Shown piece after piece: positions 16,608 to 25,792 of a stretch of DNA of 64,000 nucleotides. The stretch is from the NCBI RefSeq assembly GCF_002915575.1, contig NZ_PQGD01000005.1:62001-126000 (forward strand), read 5' to 3'. Position numbers and translations under genes: made by a program. Below the pieces are notes generated by a model. That model saw nothing but the letters and a program-made list of their open reading frames with translations, had not been told where the DNA came from and searched no databases. Origin of the DNA: Superficieibacter electus (GTDB taxonomy: Bacteria > Pseudomonadota > Gammaproteobacteria > Enterobacterales > Enterobacteriaceae). The number at the start of each line of letters is the position of its first letter. Positions within the stretch are counted from its first letter, which is position 1.

Positions 16608-17630
16608 ATGATTTTACTCAGGAATATTTCGAAGATTTTTGATCACGGTAAGACGCCCGTCGTCGCTGTGGACAGCGTGGATTTAACCATCGAACAAGGG
16701 CAGATTTACGGCATTATTGGTTACAGTGGCGCGGGGAAAAGTACGCTAATCCGCCTGCTCAACGGGCTGGAAAAACCCACTTCGGGGAGTGTGACCATTA
16801 ATGGTCATGAGATCTCCTCAGCGAAAGGCGAGGCTTTGCGTCAGGCGCGCCTGAAGATCAGCATGGTGTTCCAGCACTTTAATTTGCTGTGGTCGCGCAC
16901 CGTGCGGGAAAACATTGCTTTTTCGATGCAAATTGCTGGTGCACCTAAAGCGCAAATTCGAGCCCGCGTTGCGGAACTGATCGAACTGGTCGGGCTTACT
17001 GGCCGGGAAGAGGCTTATCCTTCTCAGCTCAGCGGCGGGCAAAAGCAGCGTGTCGGCATCGCCCGTGCGCTGGCCAATAGCCCGGATGTGCTGCTGTGTG
17101 ATGAAGCCACGTCGGCGCTGGACCCGCAGACCACCGACCAGATCCTCGATCTGCTGCTGGATATTAACCGCCGTTTTAAGCTGACCATTGTGCTGATCAC
17201 CCACGAAATGCATGTGGTCAGAAAAATTTGTGACCGCGTGGCGGTGATGGAAAACGGCAAAGTGGTGGAAGAGGGCGAAGTGCTGGACGTCTTTACCCGC
17301 CCGCAACAGCCGATCACCCGCCAGTTTGTGCGTCAGGTAAGCCAGTATAAAGAAGAGGAAGCCTTTAACCCGGATTTGACCCGCGATCTGGACGGCGCAG
17401 TGATCAAACTCACTTTTACTGGCTTAAACACCCATCAGCCGGTCGTTGGCGAACTGACGCTGCGCTATGGCCTGCCGTTTAATATTCTGCACGGCAAAAT
17501 GTCGCAGACCGCCCACGGCGTTTTTGGGCAATTATGGCTTCACGTTATTGCAAACCAGGGTCAACTGAACAATATCCTCGCGGATTTGCGCAACGGCGGT
17601 ATTGAATGCGAGGTGATTAAACATGCTTGA
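16608..17630 (+). CDS. metN: Methionine-type ABC transporter ATPase (MetN family with C-terminal NIL domain)
   Basis: The 340-residue ATPase has Walker A GYSGAGKST near residue 39, Q-loop VFQHFNLLWSRTV, signature LSGGQKQR and Walker B LLCDEATSALD. After residue 250 a ferredoxin-like NIL domain follows, the site through which methionine inhibits transport in E. coli MetN. It overlaps metI by 8 nt. This set is next to the transsulfuration genes, not at the rcsF-metNIQ-gmhB location known from E. coli, so it is probably a second, paralogous system that may accept other sulfur compounds. Confidence 0.9.
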   Translation: MILLRNISKIFDHGKTPVVAVDSVDLTIEQGQIYGIIGYSGAGKSTLIRLLNGLEKPTSGSVTINGHEISSAKGEALRQARLKISMVFQHFNLLWSRTVRENIAFSMQIAGAPKAQIRARVAELIELVGLTGREEAYPSQLSGGQKQRVGIARALANSPDVLLCDEATSALDPQTTDQILDLLLDINRRFKLTIVLITHEMHVVRKICDRVAVMENGKVVEEGEVLDVFTRPQQPITRQFVRQVSQYKEEEAFNPDLTRDLDGAVIKLTFTGLNTHQPVVGELTLRYGLPFNILHGKMSQTAHGVFGQLWLHVIANQGQLNNILADLRNGGIECEVIKHA

Positions 17631-18291
17631 TCAACTGTTACCCCATCTGAAATGGGAACAACTGTGGGCGGCAACCCAGGAAACGCTGTATATGACGGCG
17701 CTCTCCGGGATCGCGACCTTTGTGTTGGGGATTATTCTTGGGCTGGCACTGTTTCTGACCGCCCGCGGCGGGCTGTTTCAGAACCGGATTCTGTATAGCG
17801 TGATTTCCATTATCGTGAACGTGTTCCGCTCCATTCCGTTCATTATCTTAATCGTTCTGCTGATCCCGTTTACCAAAACGATCGTGGGCACCATTCTCGG
17901 TGCCAATGCGGCGCTGCCGGCACTGATTGTGGGCGCGGCTCCGTTTTACGCGCGGCTGGTCGAGATAGCCCTGCGGGAAGTGGATAAAGGCGTTATTGAA
18001 GCTACCCGCTCAATGGGCGCGCGACTGAGCACGTTGATTTTTCGGGTTTTACTGCCGGAGTCCTCTCCTGCACTGGTGTCAGGCATTACGGTGACACTGA
18101 TTGCGCTGGTCAGCTACAGCGCGATGGCAGGCGTGATTGGCGCAGGCGGATTAGGGAATCTTGCTTATCTGGAAGGATTCCAGCGCAACCATAGCGACGT
18201 CACGCTGGTGGCGACGGTGACTATTTTGATCGTCGTCTTCATCATCCAGTTCTGCGGCGACGTTATTACCTCTCTGTTAGACAAACGCTAA
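17623..18291 (+). CDS. metI: Methionine-type ABC transporter permease MetI
   Basis: The 222-residue permease has five predicted membrane helices, as does E. coli MetI (217), and the coupling loop EATRSMGARLSTLIF (about 126-140). It starts 8 nt inside metN and ends 20 nt before the binding-protein gene. It forms the homodimeric pore of a MetNI-type importer. The motif NVFRSIPFIILI near residue 65 is conserved in this family. Confidence 0.92.
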   Translation: MLDQLLPHLKWEQLWAATQETLYMTALSGIATFVLGIILGLALFLTARGGLFQNRILYSVISIIVNVFRSIPFIILIVLLIPFTKTIVGTILGANAALPALIVGAAPFYARLVEIALREVDKGVIEATRSMGARLSTLIFRVLLPESSPALVSGITVTLIALVSYSAMAGVIGAGGLGNLAYLEGFQRNHSDVTLVATVTILIVVFIIQFCGDVITSLLDKR

Positions 18292-18311
18292 TAATTACGG
18301 AAACCAACATC

Positions 18312-19124
18312 ATGACAAAAACACTGACACTGATCGCCGCAGCAACCTTAAGTGCCATGAGTTTCGCCTCCTGGGCGGATATCCTCACCGTCGGCGCATC
18401 CAACGTGCCGCATGCAGAAATTCTGGAGCAGGCTAAACCGATCCTCGCGAAAGAGGGTATCGATCTGGAAATCAAACCGTTCCAGGACTACATTCTGCCA
18501 AACACTGCGCTGGCCAGCGGCGACATTGATGCTAACTACTTCCAGCACATTCCTTATCTGAATAGCGTGCTGAAAGACCATGCGGGTGATAAGACGTTTG
18601 ATTTCGTCAGCGCTGGCGCGATCCACATTGAGCCTATCGGTATCTACTCTAAAAAATACAAATCGCTGAAAGACCTGCCGCAGGGCGCAAAAGTCATCAT
18701 GCGTGATGCAGTGTCTGAAGAAGGGCGTATTCTGTCTATTTTCGAAAAAGAAGGTGTGATCAAACTGAAGCCGGGCGTGGATAAAGTTAACGCGCGCATC
18801 AGCGACATCGTAGAAAACCCGAAAAAATTGCAGTTCCAGCCGAACGTAGAAGCCGCGCTGCTGCCGCAGATGTATAACAATGACGAAGGCGATGCGGTAG
18901 TGATTAACGCTAACTACGCCATCGACGCCGGTCTGGACCCGGTTCACGATCCTATTGCAGTAGAAAGCGGTGAGAACAACCCGTATGCCAACATCATTAC
19001 CGTACACCGCGGCGACGAGAAGAAAAAAGATATCGTTGAGTTGGTGAAGGTACTGCACTCAAAAGAGATTCAGGACTGGATACGTACCAAATATAAAGGT
19101 GCGGTGATCCCGGTTAATAACTGA
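18312..19124 (+). CDS. metQ: MetQ-family (NLPA) substrate-binding protein without lipobox
   Basis: This 270-residue protein has the NLPA fold (ILTVGASNVPHAEILE, QDYILPNTALASGDIDANYFQH). The signal peptide (1-22, ending ASWA before D23) has no cysteine, so unlike E. coli MetQ it should be released by signal peptidase I and be soluble in the periplasm. Bound ligand is methionine or a related thioether by family. It is the last gene of the operon and a strong hairpin follows. Use of the symbol is by family and context. Confidence 0.88.
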   Translation: MTKTLTLIAAATLSAMSFASWADILTVGASNVPHAEILEQAKPILAKEGIDLEIKPFQDYILPNTALASGDIDANYFQHIPYLNSVLKDHAGDKTFDFVSAGAIHIEPIGIYSKKYKSLKDLPQGAKVIMRDAVSEEGRILSIFEKEGVIKLKPGVDKVNARISDIVENPKKLQFQPNVEAALLPQMYNNDEGDAVVINANYAIDAGLDPVHDPIAVESGENNPYANIITVHRGDEKKKDIVELVKVLHSKEIQDWIRTKYKGAVIPVNN

Positions 19125-19133
19125 TTGCGCGAC

Positions 19134-19163
19134 GCCATCCGCTGTAAAAGCGGATGGCGGTTT
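19134..19163 (+). terminator. Rho-independent terminator after metQ
   Basis: A perfect 9-bp stem GCCATCCGC / GCGGATGGC with a 7-nt loop begins nine bases after the metQ stop and is followed by GGTTTAT. The T tract is short, but stem strength and position support termination of the metNIQ-like operon. Confidence 0.75.
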
Positions 19164-19199
19164 ATCAGCGTTCACGTAAGGCAACGCTTCCCACCTGCA

Positions 19200-19348
19200 T
19201 GACTTATTCCTTTTCCGCCCGCCTGCTGTAGGCTTGTGCAAGCGAAGCGCCGCCAGGCAAGGTCACCCACCGGCGTGACTTATCCCTTTTCCGTCCACCA
19301 GCTGTAGGCCTGTGCAAGCGAAGCGCCGCCAGGCAAGGCACTCCGGCG
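19200..19348. repeat. Two tandem 76-bp REP/BIME-like units between metQ and hemB
   Basis: Two copies with a period of 76 bp start at 19200 and 19276. Each contains GTAGGCNTGTGCAAGCG and AAGCGCCGCCAGGCAAGG, which resemble enterobacterial REP palindromes (GTAGGCCGGATAAGGCGC... type). Copy 2 differs from copy 1 by a few substitutions and a shorter end. They lie between two convergent genes, the usual location of REP clusters. Confidence 0.8.
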
Positions 19349-20320
19349 TTACAATATTTTCTTTTCTGCCAAATCCAGCGCGAAATAGCTGAAAATCAAA
19401 TCCGCACCGGCTCGTTTGATCGCCCCCAGACTTTCCAGCACTACTTTCTGCTCGTCGATGGCACCCGCCTGCGCCGCAAACTTAATCATCGCGTATTCGC
19501 CGCTGACCTGATAAGCACCCAGAGGTAAATCGGTGCGCTCGCGGATATCGCGCAAAATATCCAGATAGGCCCCTGCGGGTTTAACCATCAGACAATCTGC
19601 GCCCTGAGATTCGTCGAGCAGCGACTCGCGAATCGCCTCCCGACGGTTCATCGGATTCATCTGGTAAGTTTTACGGTCGCCTTTCAATGCGGTTCCGGCG
19701 GCTTCACGGAACGGGCCATAAAAAGAAGACGCGAATTTGGTGGAATAGGACATGATCGCGGTATCAAAGAACCCGGCGGCATCCAGCGCCTGACGAATGG
19801 CCTGAACCTGGCCGTCCATTGCCGCGGACGGGGCAATAAAGTCTGCACCTGCAGCAGCTGCTACCACCGCCTGCTTGCCAAGATTAGCAAGGGTGGCGTC
19901 GTTATCCACGCCGTGCTCGCAAAGTACGCCGCAGTGACCGTGCGAGGTATATTCGCAAAAACAGGTGTCAGACATCACAATCATTTCCGGCACTGCCTGT
20001 TTGCAGATGCGCGACATGCGTGCCACCAGCCCATCTTCTTTCCAGGCATCACTGCCGGTCGCGTCGGTGTGGTGGGAAATCCCAAAGGTCATTACCGAGC
20101 GAATACCCGCATTAGCGATACGTTCAATTTCGCGTGCCAGGTGTTTCTCGGGAATGCGCATCACGCCCGGCATCGCCTCAATGGCTTTGTACTCATCAAG
20201 TTCTTCTTCAACAAAGATCGGCAACACCAGGTCGTTCAAACTTAGTGTTGTCTCTTCAAACATGGCGCGCAACGCCGGAGACTTGCGCAGGCGACGGGGG
20301 CGAGTGATTAAATCGGTCAT
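19349..20320 (-). CDS. hemB: Delta-aminolevulinic acid dehydratase (porphobilinogen synthase)
   Basis: The 323-residue enzyme (E. coli 324) joins two 5-aminolevulinates to porphobilinogen in heme synthesis. The zinc-binding cysteines C120, C122 and C130 lie in [11 protein letters not shown] and the Schiff-base region is [13 protein letters not shown]. The start at 20320 gives the family N-terminus [13 protein letters not shown]; the frame is open further up to 20404. It stands as a single gene, convergent with metQ and divergent from the autotransporter, as in the E. coli hemB-yaiT/U-yaiV order. Confidence 0.97.
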   Translation of the reverse strand: MTDLITRPRRLRKSPALRAMFEETTLSLNDLVLPIFVEEELDEYKAIEAMPGVMRIPEKHLAREIERIANAGIRSVMTFGISHHTDATGSDAWKEDGLVARMSRICKQAVPEMIVMSDTCFCEYTSHGHCGVLCEHGVDNDATLANLGKQAVVAAAAGADFIAPSAAMDGQVQAIRQALDAAGFFDTAIMSYSTKFASSFYGPFREAAGTALKGDRKTYQMNPMNRREAIRESLLDESQGADCLMVKPAGAYLDILRDIRERTDLPLGAYQVSGEYAMIKFAAQAGAIDEQKVVLESLGAIKRAGADLIFSYFALDLAEKKIL

Positions 20321-20892
20321 GATATGCCTGATGTTTGTGAAATATAATGTTATTGTACCTGAATTATCACTATTGTGTTTTACTAAAGTTGCGATTAACT
20401 GCAAAAGGGGGGTTATCAGACATAAATATAGCAGTAAAAACCTTTTTACATATTTATGGTGAATGTTGATTCCTATTTAGATGATATTTTTATATAAATA
20501 ATTTGATGACAGTGCAGGAGCGATTTCCCGGAGTTTTGATACCACCAGTGGCAATGAGAAATCTCTCTCTTTGGCGTGATCAATAGTCGCTTTCCTATTA
20601 TTTGGTTTATGAATAGCAATCATTTATTTATGTCGATTATGATTAACGGCTTAATTATAACGTTGTTCAAGTTATTGTTTTTAAAGTATTTTATTAATGA
20701 CTTTAGAAAATCTTAAAGGGTTATTTAATGATTTTAAAATATTAAATGTCTGTTTTCGGACTTTTGGCAAAGATTAATTGAACCTTCTACCGCTAAAACC
20801 GCATAATTCGGGCTGCAATGTAACATTACTGATTTTGATTGCATTAATAATTGATGGACCAACTAGATTACGTCCCTGAGGAGGGATGACAA
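20321..20892. promoter_or_regulatory. 572-bp AT-rich region upstream of hemB and the autotransporter
   Basis: No plausible gene is found. The DNA is much richer in A and T than its surroundings, particularly 20600-20760 with runs such as TTTAAAGTATTTTATTAATG. Such a long AT-rich upstream region is typical of genes silenced by H-NS, and autotransporter genes are often so controlled. GAGGAGGG at 20878-20885 is the ribosome site of the autotransporter gene. The hemB promoter lies near 20330-20400. Confidence 0.6.
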
Positions 20893-23800
20893 ATGCAAAC
20901 CTGGAAAAAGAAACTGGTAGTATCTCAATTAGCATTGGCCTGCACTTTGGCGATCGCTTCTCAGGCAAATGCGGCGACTTATGATACCTGGGGGTATCAC
21001 GATAATCCTACGACCGAGCTTGACTGGTCCAATATGGATGCCATGGGTTCTGATGGTAACTATGTTACCTATGATGGCTTTGTTTATTACAACAATGCGA
21101 GTGGCGATTTTGATCAGAACTTTAACGGTGATACCGTTAACGGCACAATCTCTACCTATTACCTGAACCACGATTATACTGATGGTACAAATGGTAATGC
21201 CAATGAGCTGAATATCGCTAATTCAGTGATTCATGGCTCAATCACTTCAATGTTACCTATGGGGACTAGCAGTGATGGTTCTTGGGTTTATCAGTATTCC
21301 GAGTACAATACCGACAACACTAATAGAGTAATTGATCAGAACTGGCATGATGGCGATGTGTTCACTTTGAACATTTCTAACTCTATCGTTGATGATGATT
21401 ATGAAGGGTTGTACTTCACTGATACCTATCAAGACGGTGATGTCACAAAAACAAAATATGAAACATTCTATACCACAGCTGGTGAAGGTTACCAGTATGC
21501 AGAATTGTTTGAGAATGGCGGAGTTGGTATTGGCCTTGCAGTGAACCTTGATGTAGAAAGCAACATCAATGTTTCAAATAATTCTCATATTGCTGGCATT
21601 AGTCTGGCTCAGGGCAATACTACTAACGACGCCTATACAACTGAATCTCATTCCTGGGATAATAACATTAATGTTGTTGATTCCACTGTGACTTCTGGTT
21701 CAGTATCATGGGATGAAAATGGCAGCGCAGAATATCATTTTGGTAATTCTGATGAGCCAAGTGATTATAGTGGCGATAATCATAATCCGAATGATATTGC
21801 ATTATCATTCATCGATAGTAGCGCTTCTGATTATCGCATGGTAAACACTGCAACATTCACCAATTCCGAATTGCTGGGTGACGTTTACTTCCAGAGTACC
21901 TGGAATAATAATTTCTACCCTGAAAAACATTTAGTAGACGGCACTACGGATACCTGGACCAATGGTGGCTGGGCTGATGATGACCAGAACGTTGATCATC
22001 TAACCTTGACGCTGAACCATAGCAAATGGGTAGGTGCGGCATACGCTAATACTAAGGAGTTAACATCTAATAACATCGTTGATGTTGCTCCCAACAGTTT
22101 AGACCCTGATGCAGAATATGATTATAATCGTGATGCATGGGGTCGTATCAACAACGCTGAAACCTTCCAGAGTGGTATCTTTGACGTTGTGCTGAACAAC
22201 GGTTCAGAGTGGGACACCACCAAAGATTCGCTGATTGATACCTTGGCAATCAACAGCGGTTCTCAGGTCAATGTTGCAGATACTTCTACACTGACCTCTG
22301 ATAGCATTGTACTGAAAGACGGTTCTGCAATGAATATCAGTGAAGGTGGTGCCGTAAGCACGGATAACCTGACCATTGATTCTTATAGTACTGTAACACT
22401 GTCTGATGAAGTTTCTGCTTCATGGAGTGGAAATCAGGAAGCTCTGTATGCCAACCATATCACCGTAACCAACGGTGGCGTACTGGATGTTCAGACAAGC
22501 AATACCGGCGCTTCAAGCGTCTTTGATACTGACACTCTGAATCTGACCAGTGGCGACGTTGCTCATAGCAGTGATTATGTTAACTCAGGTGTATTCAACA
22601 TCCATAGCAATGACTATGTGCTGAACGCTGACTTGGTCAACAATCGTACTAACGATAAAACTCAGGCTAACTACGGTTACGGTACTATCGCGATGAACTC
22701 CGATGGCCACCTGACGGTAAATGGTAACGGTAATCTGACAACAGATTATGCAGATGAAGTTGATGGTACCGATGACGTTTATAGCGATGCTAACGACAAC
22801 GTTGTAGCCGCAACCGGTAACTACAAAGTTCGTATCGACGACGCCACCGGTGCTGGCTCTATCGCTGACTACAAAGGTAAAGAAATCATCTATGTTGATG
22901 ATATCAACACCAATGCTACCTTCAGCGCTGCTAACAAAGCTGACCTGGGTGCTTACACCTATCAGGCACAGCAACAGGGCAACACCGTTGTTCTGCAGCA
23001 GATGGAACTGACCGACTATGCGAACATGGCTCTGAGCATTCCTTCTGCAAACACCAACATCTGGAACCTGCAACAGGATACTCTGTCTACCCGTCTGACC
23101 AGCGCTCGTCATGGCTTTGACGACAACGGTGGCGCATGGGTGAGCTACTTCGGTGGTAGCTTCAGTGCTGACAACGACACGATCAACTACGATCAAGACG
23201 TTAACGGCATCATGGTCGGTATTGATACCAAAATTGATGGTAACAACGCTAAGTGGATCGTTGGTGCGGCAGCTGCCCTTGCTAAAGGCGATATGAGCGA
23301 CCGTACGGGTCAGGTAGATCAGGACAGCCAGTCTGCCTACATCTACTCTTCAGCTCGCTTCGCAAACGACATCTTTGTTGATGGCAACCTGAGCTACAGC
23401 CGTTTCGACAACGACCTGACTGCTAACATGAGCAACGGTGCGTATGTTGATGGTAACACCACTGCTGATGCATGGGGCTTTGGCCTGAAACTGGGTTATG
23501 ACTGGAAAGTTAACGACGCTGGTTACGTAACTCCGTACGCTAGCATCAATGGCCTGTTCCAGTCTGGTGACAGCTATCGTCTGAGCAACGACGCTAACGT
23601 CGGTGGTCAGGATTACGACAGCCTGCGTTATGAAGCGGGTGTGGATGCCGGTTATACCTTCAACTACGGTGACCAGGCGATGACGCCGTACTTCAAACTG
23701 GCTTACGTATACGACGACTCTGATAACGATTCCGACTTCAATGGTGATAACATTGATAACGGCGTTAAAGGTTCTGCGGTACGTGTTGGTGTGGGCAGCC

Positions 23801-23910
23801 AGTTCAGCTTCACCAAAAACTTCAGTGCTAACACCGGTGTTACCTATGTTGGCGGCGGCGATGTTGACCAGGATTGGGCAGCAAGCGCTGGTGTTAAATA
23901 CACCTGGTAA
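20893..23910 (+). CDS. Type V (classical) autotransporter protein with beta-barrel translocator
   Basis: The 1005-residue protein has a signal peptide (1-27, cleaved after SQANA), a passenger domain to about residue 730 and a C-terminal autotransporter beta-barrel (about 735-1005; begins LTSARHGFDDNGGAWVSYFGG and ends in YTW with the terminal aromatic residue). The passenger is very acidic and rich in Asp, Asn, Ser and Thr, with many NN/ND stretches suited to a beta-helix, and it has no Cys after the signal peptide. No protease serine motif was seen, so an adhesin role is likelier. The position between hemB and yaiV matches E. coli yaiT/U (ehaC-type). The first two thirds are AT-richer than the barrel region. 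Confidence 0.88.
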   Translation: MQTWKKKLVVSQLALACTLAIASQANAATYDTWGYHDNPTTELDWSNMDAMGSDGNYVTYDGFVYYNNASGDFDQNFNGDTVNGTISTYYLNHDYTDGTNGNANELNIANSVIHGSITSMLPMGTSSDGSWVYQYSEYNTDNTNRVIDQNWHDGDVFTLNISNSIVDDDYEGLYFTDTYQDGDVTKTKYETFYTTAGEGYQYAELFENGGVGIGLAVNLDVESNINVSNNSHIAGISLAQGNTTNDAYTTESHSWDNNINVVDSTVTSGSVSWDENGSAEYHFGNSDEPSDYSGDNHNPNDIALSFIDSSASDYRMVNTATFTNSELLGDVYFQSTWNNNFYPEKHLVDGTTDTWTNGGWADDDQNVDHLTLTLNHSKWVGAAYANTKELTSNNIVDVAPNSLDPDAEYDYNRDAWGRINNAETFQSGIFDVVLNNGSEWDTTKDSLIDTLAINSGSQVNVADTSTLTSDSIVLKDGSAMNISEGGAVSTDNLTIDSYSTVTLSDEVSASWSGNQEALYANHITVTNGGVLDVQTSNTGASSVFDTDTLNLTSGDVAHSSDYVNSGVFNIHSNDYVLNADLVNNRTNDKTQANYGYGTIAMNSDGHLTVNGNGNLTTDYADEVDGTDDVYSDANDNVVAATGNYKVRIDDATGAGSIADYKGKEIIYVDDINTNATFSAANKADLGAYTYQAQQQGNTVVLQQMELTDYANMALSIPSANTNIWNLQQDTLSTRLTSARHGFDDNGGAWVSYFGGSFSADNDTINYDQDVNGIMVGIDTKIDGNNAKWIVGAAAALAKGDMSDRTGQVDQDSQSAYIYSSARFANDIFVDGNLSYSRFDNDLTANMSNGAYVDGNTTADAWGFGLKLGYDWKVNDAGYVTPYASINGLFQSGDSYRLSNDANVGGQDYDSLRYEAGVDAGYTFNYGDQAMTPYFKLAYVYDDSDNDSDFNGDNIDNGVKGSAVRVGVGSQFSFTKNFSANTGVTYVGGGDVDQDWAASAGVKYTW

Positions 23911-23920
23911 TCCCGAAGTA

Positions 23921-23947
23921 AGGGGAGGCAACTCCCCTGTTTTAACT
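23921..23947 (+). terminator. Terminator after the autotransporter gene
   Basis: A 7-bp stem AGGGGAG / CTCCCCT closed by a GCAA tetraloop follows the stop by ten bases and leads into TGTTTTAAC. This is a standard rho-independent form. Confidence 0.8.
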
Positions 23948-24004
23948 TTTGTCTCAATGCCTGTCATGGATATGACGGGCATTTTTCGCAAGGAAGGCTT
24001 AGAA

Positions 24005-24631
24005 ATGACAACCCCATGTAAACCGCTTAACGAATTTAGTGTGCTTGATAAACACCTGTCTTTACACGGCACTCGTTTCACATGTCACGAAGGTGAACCA
24101 TTTCCTTTTTCTGACGAGCAAACACACAACTATACGATTGTTTTTCAAAGGGGAATTATTTCGTTAAGCCGTAAATACAACGATATTTTGCTGGGCTTTG
24201 CCAGCGCACCTTTCATTGTTGGCCTGTCGGCTGACGCGATCGAAAACGCCAGTGATTATGTCCTGCAAGCGGAAAGCGAATGCAGCGGCTATTACTTGCC
24301 TGCATCAGAAACGCTCTCGATTCTGGAAAAAGAAGGGATATGGCGAGAAGCCTTTTACTGGCTCACCTGGCAACACCGGATGCTGGAAAAGCGCGATATG
24401 CACCTTGTCGGCACCAGTAACTATAACCAGATCCGCTCGACACTGTTAACCATGGCGCAATGGGATGAGACTTTGCGCTCGCGGATAGGGGTCATCAACT
24501 ACATCCAACGACGTACCCGCGTCTCCCGCTCCGTCATTGCTGAGGTACTTTCAGCCCTGCGTCGCGGAAGCTACATACAAATGCATAAAGGCAAACTGGT
24601 CAATGTTAACCGCCTGCCTTATGACTATTAA
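24005..24631 (+). CDS. yaiV: YaiV, CRP-like/winged-helix transcriptional regulator
   Basis: This 208-residue protein aligns with E. coli YaiV along its length: an N-terminal cyclic-nucleotide-binding-like beta-barrel (about 10-100) and a C-terminal winged helix with RTRVSRSVIAEVLSALRRGSYIQMHKGKLV (split here as conserved core RTRVSRSVIAEVLSALRRG). The start at 24005 has AAGGAAGG upstream; the frame extends back into the autotransporter gene but that is unlikely to be used. It ends three bases before the convergent ampH. Its targets are unknown; regulation of the neighbouring autotransporter gene is a possibility only. Confidence 0.85.
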   Translation: MTTPCKPLNEFSVLDKHLSLHGTRFTCHEGEPFPFSDEQTHNYTIVFQRGIISLSRKYNDILLGFASAPFIVGLSADAIENASDYVLQAESECSGYYLPASETLSILEKEGIWREAFYWLTWQHRMLEKRDMHLVGTSNYNQIRSTLLTMAQWDETLRSRIGVINYIQRRTRVSRSVIAEVLSALRRGSYIQMHKGKLVNVNRLPYDY

Positions 24632-24634
24632 CGG

Positions 24635-25792
24635 TTAAGAAGCGGGCACAATTAGCGGCTTGTTACCGCTCAGCTCGCTTATCAGATCGTTTATGCCATC
24701 GCTCATATTCACAAACCGGGTCAGCGGTGAGCGAGTAACGACCACAAACGCACCAATATTATGCTGAGGGATCATTGCCATATAGGTGATGAATCCGCCA
24801 CCGCCACCTGTTTTCTGGATAATCCCCGGTCTGCCGTCTTTGGGGGCCATATATACCCAACCCAGCCCCAGTGCATCGGCTTTGCCCGGCACATCCATAC
24901 CCGTCACCCGCGTAAGCTGGCTGCGCTGATAAATCAGCGTCTGCATTCTGTCTGCCTGACTATTACGGGTATAAAAATCGGATGAGAGGAACTGTTGCAT
25001 CCAGCGCATCATATCGTCGGGCGTTGAATAGACGCCACCACTGCCAATCGCCGCCAGAGTGTTATTACACGGGCTGGCACCTTTCTCCGCCACCATCAGA
25101 CGCTTACACTGGTCCGGCGACGGAGTGAAAGTCGTGTCTTTCATGCCAAGTGGGCGGGTGATCTGCTGTTCAAAAAGCTGTGCGTAAGGTTTTCCCGCGG
25201 CATTTGCCAGCGCGTCGGCCAGCAAATCAAACCCCAGGTTAGAGTAGGATGCCTGTGAGCCGGGTGCCGTTTTTAGCGTGGCGGTGGAAAGCCAGCTCCA
25301 GCGCTGTTCCCGGGTGGGCCAGACAAATACCGGACGATGTGCCGCGCCGCCAGGCTGCTCACGGGGCAGTGCGCTGGTATGCGTCGCCAGATTAACCAGC
25401 GTTATCGGGGTGCCCTTATAGCCAGGCACCCTGGCACCCGGCGGCGCATATTTACTGAGTGGATCGTTGAGTTTCACTACCCCCTGATCGAGCAGCTTGA
25501 CCAGCATCTCACTGGTCATCAGCTTGCTCAGTGAGGCGATACGGATCACGGAGTCCAGCTGTGGGCGGACATTGTTGCCCGGACGCGTTTCACCAAAACT
25601 GCGAAACACCCGCTGATTGCCATCAATCACCACCAGCGCCATTCCCGTTGCGCCGCTGCCATAGAAAATATGATTAGCGTAACGGTCGACAATATCGGAG
25701 GCAAAAACAGGATCAGGAGAGGTCTGCGCGGCATGGGCGACCGGCAACGTGGCCGCATACAGCGCGGCTAACAGGAAAAGGCAACGTTTCAA
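24635..25792 (-). CDS. ampH: AmpH, penicillin-binding D-alanyl-D-alanine carboxypeptidase/endopeptidase
   Basis: The 385-residue protein equals E. coli AmpH in length. It has a signal peptide (1-21), the serine nucleophile motif SLSK (S87, K90), the second motif YSN (YSNLGFD) and the third motif KTGGGGG. It acts in the periplasm on peptidoglycan cross-links and helps peptidoglycan recycling. It is convergent with yaiV and divergent from sbmA, exactly as in E. coli. Confidence 0.95.
   Translation of the reverse strand: MKRCLFLLAALYAATLPVAHAAQTSPDPVFASDIVDRYANHIFYGSGATGMALVVIDGNQRVFRSFGETRPGNNVRPQLDSVIRIASLSKLMTSEMLVKLLDQGVVKLNDPLSKYAPPGARVPGYKGTPITLVNLATHTSALPREQPGGAAHRPVFVWPTREQRWSWLSTATLKTAPGSQASYSNLGFDLLADALANAAGKPYAQLFEQQITRPLGMKDTTFTPSPDQCKRLMVAEKGASPCNNTLAAIGSGGVYSTPDDMMRWMQQFLSSDFYTRNSQADRMQTLIYQRSQLTRVTGMDVPGKADALGLGWVYMAPKDGRPGIIQKTGGGGGFITYMAMIPQHNIGAFVVVTRSPLTRFVNMSDGINDLISELSGNKPLIVPAS

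Noticed and set aside
18348-19058. 236-codon minus-strand frame over metQ
   Set aside because: Shadow of metQ; composition is unlike a folded protein and the metQ frame is clearly conserved.
23350-24081. 243-codon minus-strand frame over the autotransporter barrel and the gap to yaiV
   Set aside because: It is antisense to the conserved barrel and includes the terminator region; rich in Val, Ile and Thr as expected from the reverse of Asn/Asp/Gly codons.
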